NCBI GenBank assembly: GCA_001803705.1
Contig: MHDY01000238.1
Location: forward strand, 1 to 10,361
DNA from: Nitrospirae bacterium GWC2_56_14
GTDB lineage: Bacteria; Nitrospirota; UBA9217
Length of the DNA: 10,361 nucleotides
Direction: 5' to 3'
Part shown: positions 1 to 5,426 of the stretch, piece by piece
Position numbering within the stretch: position 1 is the stretch's first letter
Layout: every line of letters begins with the position of its first letter
Position numbers and translations under genes: made by a program
The notes under the pieces: generated by a model
What the model was told of the DNA's origin: nothing
The model's input: the letters and a program-made list of their open reading frames with translations, nothing else
Database searches by the model: none

Positions 1-16
1 GTTAGGTTGGGGTATC

Positions 17-127
17 ATGGGAATCTGGTGGGGGATCTTCCTGGTGACCTGGTCGGCCGCCGCCATTGTTGTAGCCTACGTTACTTGGATACTGCGAAAA
101 CTGGAAAAGGACATGAAAACGGTATGA
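17..127 (+). CDS. Small single-pass membrane protein, or C-terminal tail of a gene starting outside the window
   Basis: Reading from ATG 17 gives 36 residues. A hydrophobic, Trp-rich stretch (about residues 3-26) is followed by a basic/charged tail (RKLEKDMK), as in a single membrane helix with a cytoplasmic positive end. The frame stays open upstream to the window edge, so this may be only the end of a longer protein. The sequence before ATG 17 is G-rich (GGGG at 9-12) but is not a convincing Shine-Dalgarno. I do not recognise the family. It is separated by 97 nt from the next start codon, and nothing in the sequence ties it to the downstream defence genes. Confidence 0.35.
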   Translation: MGIWWGIFLVTWSAAAIVVAYVTWILRKLEKDMKTV

Positions 128-135
128 ATTGGGCT

Positions 136-165
136 TTAATGAGGTGGTTTCCGGTGGTTTATACT
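136..165 (+). promoter_or_regulatory. Possible promoter for the operon (weak -35, good -10)
   Basis: TATACT at 160-165 matches the sigma-70 -10 consensus at five of six positions. The best-spaced -35 candidate is TTAATG at 136-141, 18 nt upstream, with only three matches. The -10 immediately follows a direct repeat (143-160) that could be an operator. This is the only non-coding gap before the tightly packed gene string, so a promoter is expected here, but the -35 is poor and the call is tentative. Confidence 0.3.
143..160 (+). repeat. Tandem 8-bp direct repeat GGTGGTTT x2
   Basis: GGTGGTTT occurs at 143-150 and again at 153-160, separated by CC, giving a 10-bp repeat period (one helical turn). 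The second copy abuts the candidate -10 hexamer. Same-face repeats at such a position are typical of activator or repressor contacts. There is no evidence beyond the pattern. Confidence 0.5.
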
Positions 166-224
166 CGCTGAATCTGTTATGAATACTTGATTTTAAGCAA
201 TCTACGGGTTCTTTTGGAGCCATC

Positions 225-374
225 ATGCAAACAGACCTCACCTTTTTCACCAACGAGCCAGGTGTTACCTTGCTCGACCGTTTCAGAAAAACCCTCAAGG
301 ATGTAAAGTTCTTTGATGTCCTGGTTGGATACTTCCGCACCAGCGGGTTTTTAATCTGTGAGTTTTATGCATAA
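225..374 (+). pseudogene. 5' stub of a phospholipase-D-like / SNF2-type helicase gene (truncated)
   Basis: ATG 225 has a proper Shine-Dalgarno (GGAG at 216-219, 5-nt spacing). It encodes 49 residues before TAA 372-374. The first 42 residues (MQTDLTFFTNEPG..., ...VLVGYFRTSGF) match, from my recall of the family, the conserved beginning of large helicase-related proteins with an N-terminal PLD-like domain. Those proteins normally run on for many hundreds of residues. Here the family-like sequence ends at about base 350 and seven unrelated residues lead to the stop, which overlaps the start of radC. No later part of the helicase is visible downstream. The signals to start translation are intact, so a 49-residue peptide may still be made, or the stub may serve only to bring ribosomes to radC. 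Alternative reading: a real small ORF that happens to resemble the PLD-helicase start, which I consider unlikely. Confidence 0.7.
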
Positions 375-1068
375 TGACAACCTTCATTCCGGCCACCGGG
401 AGCGCTTGCGCAAGCGCTTTCAGGAAGAGGGTCTTGACAGCTTCGAGGATCACCAGGTTCTGGAACTGCTCCTGTTCCACGTTATCCCGCGAGGTGACAC
501 GAACCTTATTGCACACCGCCTGATAAAGCGCTTTGGGTCTTTGTCGGCAGTTTTGGAAGCGGACCCGAAAGATGTGGCCTCTGTTGAAGGGATTGGCGAG
601 AAGGCTGCTGCGTTCTTGTCGATGATCCCTCAGGTGACACGCCGTTATTTCCATGACCGGGTACTCCGTGACCGACCGAAGCTCAACACTTCAGAGGCCG
701 TGGCGGAGTATCTCATCCCGCTTATGGCCGGGCGACCGGAGGAGGTGTTTTACGTCCTCTGTCTCGATACCCAATGTCGGGTTGTCTACCCGGCGCTGAT
801 AAGTGAAGGGACTGTCAAGGAGGCCGCAGTCTACCCGCGGCATGTGGTGGAAGAAGCAATCCGGCATCGTGCTGCATCGGTCATCCTTGCCCACAACCAT
901 CCGGCAGGTACGGCCCAGCCGTCCCAGCCGGACCACCAGCTTACCAGGTCGCTGGTTCAGGCACTCGGCCCGTTGGATATCAAGGTTCTGGACCATATCA
1001 TTGTCGCCGGAAATCAGGCCTTCAGCTTTGCCAGGGAAGGCATTCTCCCTACCTACGAAGCCAGTTAA
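367..1068 (+). CDS. radC: RadC-family JAB/JAMM domain protein
   Basis: The 233-residue product has the two-part RadC architecture. The N-terminal helix-hairpin-helix half opens GHRERLRKRF...GLDSFEDHQVLELLL and carries a HhH motif VEGIGEKAA at about residues 73-81. The C-terminal half is the MPN/JAB domain with a complete JAMM metal-binding signature: Glu147, His176-Asn-His178, then seven residues, Ser186 and Asp189. The JAMM fold suggests a Zn-dependent hydrolase or peptidase-like activity. The biological role of RadC is unsettled, and the old DNA-repair label is doubtful. RadC copies are frequent on genomic islands and plasmids. Start choice: ATG 367 has a weak GTGAG at 358-362 ahead of it. 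GTG 358 in the same frame would add three residues and has no ribosome site. The gene overlaps the end of the truncated helicase stub and is followed after 9 nt by the helicase-nuclease gene, whose ribosome site overlaps the radC stop codon. Confidence 0.9.
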   Translation: MHNDNLHSGHRERLRKRFQEEGLDSFEDHQVLELLLFHVIPRGDTNLIAHRLIKRFGSLSAVLEADPKDVASVEGIGEKAAAFLSMIPQVTRRYFHDRVLRDRPKLNTSEAVAEYLIPLMAGRPEEVFYVLCLDTQCRVVYPALISEGTVKEAAVYPRHVVEEAIRHRAASVILAHNHPAGTAQPSQPDHQLTRSLVQALGPLDIKVLDHIIVAGNQAFSFAREGILPTYEAS

Positions 1069-1072
1069 GGAG
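1067..1072 (+). promoter_or_regulatory. Shine-Dalgarno AAGGAG overlapping the radC stop
   Basis: AAGGAG at 1067-1072 overlaps the TAA of radC (1066-1068) and lies 5 nt before ATG 1078. It fixes the start of the helicase-nuclease and links its translation to that of radC. Confidence 0.75.
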
Positions 1073-1077
1073 TTGCT

Positions 1078-3840
1078 ATGGAATACACCCCGCACCAACA
1101 GGAAGCGATCAATCACCTGGACGGCAACCTCCAGATCATCGCCTGCGCCGGTTCCGGCAAGACTCAGGTCATTTCCCAGCGTATTGTCAATATACTTCTA
1201 GAAAAAGGCTCTGCAGGCATAACACCAGCCAACATAGTTGCCTTCACCTTCACCGACAAAGCCGCCGGAGAGCTGAAAAACCGGATTCATAAACTTGCAA
1301 GGGAGCAGCTAGGCTCCGAATTCGGGCTTGCGGAAATGTATGTCGGTACGATTCATGGTTTTTGCCTGAATCTTCTTCAAACCTATCTGTTCAAATATCT
1401 CAAGTACAGTGTGCTTAGTGATGTTCAACAACGACTCTTGATTGACCGTCACAATCAGGAATCAGGTTTGCGCTCACTGACTACACTGGATGGTAAGCCG
1501 CTGAAACAATTTGTGGATTCAAGACTGTACCAGAAAATTCTATCGCTAGTTCGTGAAGCAAATATCGATGAGGGCGCTCTTGGCGACCATCCGGTTAGGG
1601 CTGCCTTGGCAAAGTATAATGACTTGCTGGACAAAAAGCGCTATCTGGACTACAGCCGCATCCTCTTGGAGGCGGTGACAGCCCTTGCCGGCGACGAAGC
1701 ATTGCGAAAAACTATCGGTGAGCGGGTCAAATATCTGATCGTTGATGAATATCAGGATGTCAATCCGCTTCAGGAGTGTCTGATTCGACTGCTGCATGAT
1801 CTTGGTGCACAACTCTGCGTGGTAGGCGATGACGACCAGACGATTTACCAGTGGAATGGCAGCGACATTAACAATATCCTTACCTTTAAAGATCGTTATC
1901 CGGGAGTGAGGCAGATCTCGATGGCAGAGAACTTCCGGAGCAGTAAGGGCGTTGTCGAGACAGCACGTAACGTGGTTGAGCGAAATCGCGAACGACTTCC
2001 GAAAATCATGGAGAGCATGGAGAAACAGCCTTTTACGCGGGGAGAGCTCCTGTGTCTTCGCTTTCAAACCCCTGCAGAAGAAGCACGATGGATTGTTGAA
2101 AAGCTCAGGGAGCTGCGTGGTCTTGCCTTTACGGAACATGATGAAACACGAGGCTTGTGCTGGTCAGACTGCGCAATTCTGTTGCGGAGTGTAAAAAACA
2201 GCGCTGGTCCGATCGTAGAAGTTTTGAGGGCGGCAAATATCCCCTACATCGTCAAGGGGATGACAGGACTTTTTGATACCACCGAGGCGCAAGCCGCTGT
2301 TGGAATCTTTTACTATCTTAACGGTGACATCAGTAGAGCTGATTTGATTGCTCTCTGGAGAAATGCAGACCTAAACATCGAACCAGATTGTTTGAGCTCG
2401 GCGATTGATGGGCTGGATGCTGGTAAAGCTGAATGGCCGGATGAGCGCCGCAAGTCTAATTATGGACTGCAACGCACTTACATGGCGTTTCTTGATGCCC
2501 TTGAACTTCGAGAAGAAGCTATTCCCGATGATGGCGGTGCCCACCTGGCAAGAGGAGAGTTGGTCTATTTCAACCTGGGCAAGTTCAGCCAGATCGTGAC
2601 CGACTTCGAACAGATACACTTTCATAGTGAACCTTTTCGGCTGTATCAGGATTTTGCCGGTTTTTTGCGCCATCAGGCAAAAGATTACTATCCGGAAGGC
2701 TGGGAAGGCGCCGGGTATGCAACTCCGGATGCAGTTCAGATCATGACGGTTCACCAGTCCAAAGGGACAGAATTCCCGGTGGTCTTCGCACCCAACCTGC
2801 TGAAGAATCGTTTCCCGCCCAAGGCACATGGGGGACGTCAATGGTATCATGTCCTGCCACGGCAAGCGGTCATGGATTCAGATCGCCTGGCTGGTAGCGT
2901 GGATGATGAGCGCCGTCTTTTCTACGTTGCCCTGACTCGCAGTAAGAAATATTTGTACTGCACTTGGGCGCCTGATATGGCAACCCGTGATTACAAAAAC
3001 GAATCTATTTTTGTCCGCGAAGTAACTACCCCCGGCCTTGTTCTAACTCGTGATCCGCTTCATTGGCCACCCGACAGACTCGACCCTGAGCAGGGACGCA
3101 CCGAAGCTGAAGTAAGCATCACCTTCAGCGAATTGAAGTATTTTTTCGAGTGCCCGTACCAGTTCAAGCTGCGCTTTCTCTACGGATTCAATGCGCCGGT
3201 CCGTGAAGAGATGGGTTTCGGCAAATCGTTGCACGACGCCCTTGCCGAGATTCATGCACGCGCGATTGCCGGTGACTATGCCGACTGTTCCGAAATTGCC
3301 GGGCTTGTAGAAAGGCATCTGCATCTTCCTTTTGCAAATCCTCGGTTGATGGAACAGATGAAGATTAAGTCTGCCTTCATCCTTGATAAGTATCTGGCTG
3401 ATAATGCCCGTATTTTCGACAAAATCGAGTATTCCGAGCAGTCCATTGAGATAAAACTGGCCGAAGGCGTGGTGGTACATGGCCGCATCGACCTGATTCG
3501 TCGCACCGATACCAAAGAGGTCATCATCATCGACTTCAAATCGACGGATCGGGCGCAAGAAGAAAATGTTACGAGGCAGCAGCTTCATATTTACGCCATG
3601 GGGTATCAGCAGCTTACCGGCTCCAGCGCCGATCTGGTCGAAATCTACAATCTTGATGAGGGTGCCGGGGCCACAGTGCGGGAGCTGGTGGACGAAACGA
3701 TGCTGCGGGCGACAGAGACAGACATCGTGGCAGCTGGGCGAGACATCAGGAATAGCCATCTGTGCCGAGTTGAAAGATGCAATGGCTGCGACTTCACAGG
3801 GATCTGCAGGAGTGATGTTTCAGCAGAAAGCGCTGCGTAA
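1078..3840 (+). CDS. UvrD/AdnA-like superfamily 1 helicase fused to a RecB-type Fe-S nuclease
   Basis: The 920-residue product should be an ATP-driven 3'-5' DNA motor with an attached nuclease. Helicase motifs are all visible: Q motif (TPHQQEAI, 4-11), Walker A ACAGSGKT (22-29), motif II VDEYQD (222-227), motif III GDDDQTIYQW (250-259), motif V VHQSKGTEF (558-566) and motif VI ERRLFYVALTRSK (611-623). The C-terminal third is a PD-(D/E)XK nuclease of the RecB/AddB kind: His719, Asp805 in GRIDLI, Asp819-x-Lys821 in IIDFKS, and QLHIY (835-839). Cys692 (FFECPYQF) with Cys901, Cys904 and Cys910 near the end has the spacing of the [4Fe-4S] staple seen in AddB, AdnA/AdnB and Cas4 nucleases. Length and order fit a single-chain AdnA-like end-processing enzyme. 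True UvrD and PcrA lack the nuclease. It sits between radC and the DUF4062 gene, and its TAA overlaps the next ATG by one base. Base composition is lower (about 48 % GC in one sample) than in res, which may mean a separate origin. Likely role: resection or degradation of broken or foreign DNA; the exact role here is inference. Confidence 0.9.
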   Translation: MEYTPHQQEAINHLDGNLQIIACAGSGKTQVISQRIVNILLEKGSAGITPANIVAFTFTDKAAGELKNRIHKLAREQLGSEFGLAEMYVGTIHGFCLNLLQTYLFKYLKYSVLSDVQQRLLIDRHNQESGLRSLTTLDGKPLKQFVDSRLYQKILSLVREANIDEGALGDHPVRAALAKYNDLLDKKRYLDYSRILLEAVTALAGDEALRKTIGERVKYLIVDEYQDVNPLQECLIRLLHDLGAQLCVVGDDDQTIYQWNGSDINNILTFKDRYPGVRQISMAENFRSSKGVVETARNVVERNRERLPKIMESMEKQPFTRGELLCLRFQTPAEEARWIVEKLRELRGLAFTEHDETRGLCWSDCAILLRSVKNSAGPIVEVLRAANIPYIVKGMTGLFDTTEAQAAVGIFYYLNGDISRADLIALWRNADLNIEPDCLSSAIDGLDAGKAEWPDERRKSNYGLQRTYMAFLDALELREEAIPDDGGAHLARGELVYFNLGKFSQIVTDFEQIHFHSEPFRLYQDFAGFLRHQAKDYYPEGWEGAGYATPDAVQIMTVHQSKGTEFPVVFAPNLLKNRFPPKAHGGRQWYHVLPRQAVMDSDRLAGSVDDERRLFYVALTRSKKYLYCTWAPDMATRDYKNESIFVREVTTPGLVLTRDPLHWPPDRLDPEQGRTEAEVSITFSELKYFFECPYQFKLRFLYGFNAPVREEMGFGKSLHDALAEIHARAIAGDYADCSEIAGLVERHLHLPFANPRLMEQMKIKSAFILDKYLADNARIFDKIEYSEQSIEIKLAEGVVVHGRIDLIRRTDTKEVIIIDFKSTDRAQEENVTRQQLHIYAMGYQQLTGSSADLVEIYNLDEGAGATVRELVDETMLRATETDIVAAGRDIRNSHLCRVERCNGCDFTGICRSDVSAESAA

Positions 3841-5426
3841 TGACCACCAGGAAACAGCTCTTCATCAGCTCCGTTCAGAAGGAATTTGCCGACGACCGCC
3901 GGGCGCTGAAGGAGTATGTACATGGCGACCCGCTGCTACGCCGGTTTTTCGAGGTGTTTCTCTTCGAGGATTTGCCGGCTTCCGACCGGCGCGCCGATGA
4001 GGTCTACCTGCATGAGGTGGAGCAAAGCGCCATCTATGTCGGCCTCTTCGGAAATGACTATGGCTACGAGGATGCAGAGGAGATCTCGCCGACCGAACGT
4101 GAATTCGACCATGCAACCACCCGCGGCACGGAACGTCTCATTTTCGTCAAGGGGAATGATGACTCCGCCCGTCATCCCAAGATGCTGGCCCTGATCCGCA
4201 AGGCGGGAGACCAGCTTATCCGCCGTCGATTTGGAACTGTTACGGAGTTGATTACCAGCCTTTACGCCGCACTGGTGCAGTATCTGGTAGCCAACGAGTT
4301 AATCCGTGGCGGCCCGTTTGACGCCGCTTTCTGCCAGAAGGCCACTCTTGCAGATCTGGATGACGAGAAAATCAGTGAATTTCTGCTGAGCGCTCGCCGA
4401 GCGCGGGGCTTTGCACTGGATGAAGATACACCTCCTGCCGCTGTTCTTGAGCATTTGAATCTGCTCGACAATGGCCGTCCATCTCATGCCGCAGTTCTGC
4501 TATTCGGGGCTCGACCGCAGCGATTCCTGATTTCGTCCGAAGTGAAGTGCATGCACTTCCACTCCACGCAGGTTCATAAACCGATCCCCTCCTACCATAT
4601 CTACAAGGGGACACTCTTCGAACTGGTCGATCAGGCGGTGGATTTCGTCATGTCCAAGATAGATCTCTGGGTGGGGACACGGAAGGACAGCCCGCAGGCG
4701 CCGGTGGCCTATGAGATCCCACGAGAGGTTGTGTCCGAAGCTATCGTCAATGCCGTTGCACACCGTGACTACACCAGCACCGGAAGTGTCCAGGTGATGC
4801 TGTTTTCAGACCGACTGGAGGTCTGGAGCCCTGGTGAACTGCGCTCTCCCATGACCCTGGACAAGCTGACCAAGCCGCATCCATCCTTGCCGGTTAATCC
4901 GCTCATCGCCGAGCCGCTCTATCTCAGCAAATATATTGAGAAAGCGGGATCGGGCACCTTGGACATGATTGAGCTATGCCGGTCAGTCGGGCTGCGTCCG
5001 CCCGAGTTCCGAGTGGATGTAGGGTGCTTCATAGTGACGATCCATCGTAAGCAGCGTTCTGAGACCGGGCAAGTCACCGAACAAGTCACCGAACAAGTCA
5101 CCGAACAAGTCACCGAACAAGTCACCGAACAAGGCACCGAACAAGGCACCGAACAAGTCACCGAACAAGTCACCGAACAAGTCACCGAACAAGTCAAACG
5201 TTTATTACTGGTGCTAGGCGATGCGATATTGACGGGGAACGAAGTAATGCTCAAGCTTGCGTTATCTCACCGCCCTACGTTTCTCTACACCTATCTGCAT
5301 CCAGCGCATAAGAATGGTTTGATTGAAATGACAATTCCCGACAAACCCAACAGTCGCAAGCAAAAATACCGGCTCACCGCAAAAGGCAGGACCTGGCTGG
5401 ATTCACACCTCAAAGGAGCAAATTGA
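3840..5426 (+). CDS. DUF4062 / RecG-like ATP-binding / winged-helix protein with (QVTE)n linker
   Basis: The 528-residue product has four parts. Residues 1 to about 140 look like DUF4062 (KQLFISSVQKEF at the start, YVGLFGNDYGYED near 66-78, ISPTEREF at 82-89). Residues about 165-290 match the middle of AlbA_2/RecG-related regulators (LDNGRPSHAAVLLFG, 209-223). Residues about 293-400 are a GHKL-type ATP-binding domain of the HATPase_c_4 class: IPREVVSEAIVNAVAHRDY (293-311), SPGEL (330-334) and KAGSGT (368-373). Ten QVTE/QGTE units (411-450) then lead to a winged-helix-like end with HRPTFLYTYLHPA and IPDKPNSRKQKYRL. In this family the N-terminal piece is usually a Schlafen-type AlbA_2 domain; here DUF4062 takes its place. 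Despite frequent 'RecG' labels there is no helicase motif. A sensory or transcriptional-regulator role is likely but unproven. The ATG overlaps the preceding stop (TAATG) with no clear ribosome site of its own, so translation is probably coupled. The stop abuts the mod start codon. Confidence 0.8.
   Translation: MTTRKQLFISSVQKEFADDRRALKEYVHGDPLLRRFFEVFLFEDLPASDRRADEVYLHEVEQSAIYVGLFGNDYGYEDAEEISPTEREFDHATTRGTERLIFVKGNDDSARHPKMLALIRKAGDQLIRRRFGTVTELITSLYAALVQYLVANELIRGGPFDAAFCQKATLADLDDEKISEFLLSARRARGFALDEDTPPAAVLEHLNLLDNGRPSHAAVLLFGARPQRFLISSEVKCMHFHSTQVHKPIPSYHIYKGTLFELVDQAVDFVMSKIDLWVGTRKDSPQAPVAYEIPREVVSEAIVNAVAHRDYTSTGSVQVMLFSDRLEVWSPGELRSPMTLDKLTKPHPSLPVNPLIAEPLYLSKYIEKAGSGTLDMIELCRSVGLRPPEFRVDVGCFIVTIHRKQRSETGQVTEQVTEQVTEQVTEQVTEQGTEQGTEQVTEQVTEQVTEQVKRLLLVLGDAILTGNEVMLKLALSHRPTFLYTYLHPAHKNGLIEMTIPDKPNSRKQKYRLTAKGRTWLDSHLKGAN
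5070..5189 (+). repeat. Ten tandem 12-bp repeats (CAAGTCACCGAA) inside a coding region
   Basis: Unit CAAGTCACCGAA occurs five times, then CAAGGCACCGAA twice, then CAAGTCACCGAA three times, followed by a partial CAAGTC at 5190-5195. Apart from the T-to-G variant the copies are identical at base level, which points to recent expansion by slippage or unequal crossing-over. The unit length is a multiple of three, so changes in copy number alter the (QVTE)n linker length without a frameshift. The two adjacent variant units suggest that variant units were themselves duplicated. Confidence 0.95.
5414..5418 (+). promoter_or_regulatory. Shine-Dalgarno AGGAG for mod
   Basis: AGGAG at 5414-5418 lies inside the last codons of the DUF4062 gene, 8 nt before ATG 5427. 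It supports this start for the methyltransferase and coupling to the upstream gene. Confidence 0.7.

Noticed and set aside
123..184. Direct repeat TATGAAT at 123-129 and 178-184
   Set aside because: Seven AT-rich bases repeated once in an AT-rich gap is expected by chance.
1078..3840. Helicase as GajB of a Gabija system
   Set aside because: GajB is much shorter (about 500 residues) and lacks a RecB-type nuclease, and no GajA OLD-family nuclease gene is next to it.
3815..4000. Out-of-frame ORF with AGGAG (3808-3812) before ATG 3815, across the helicase/DUF4062 junction
   Set aside because: It is composed of low-information Arg/Pro-rich sequence, overlaps two strongly supported genes in another frame, and resembles no family I know. 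The ribosome-site match is probably chance.
5070..5189. CRISPR array or non-coding minisatellite
   Set aside because: The repeats are 12 bp, directly adjacent with no spacers, and in frame within a conserved protein.
4983..5192. Minus-strand ORFs with Phe-Gly-Asp-Leu repeats over the 12-bp array
   Set aside because: They are the reverse-strand reading of the coding repeats; no start signal or family similarity.
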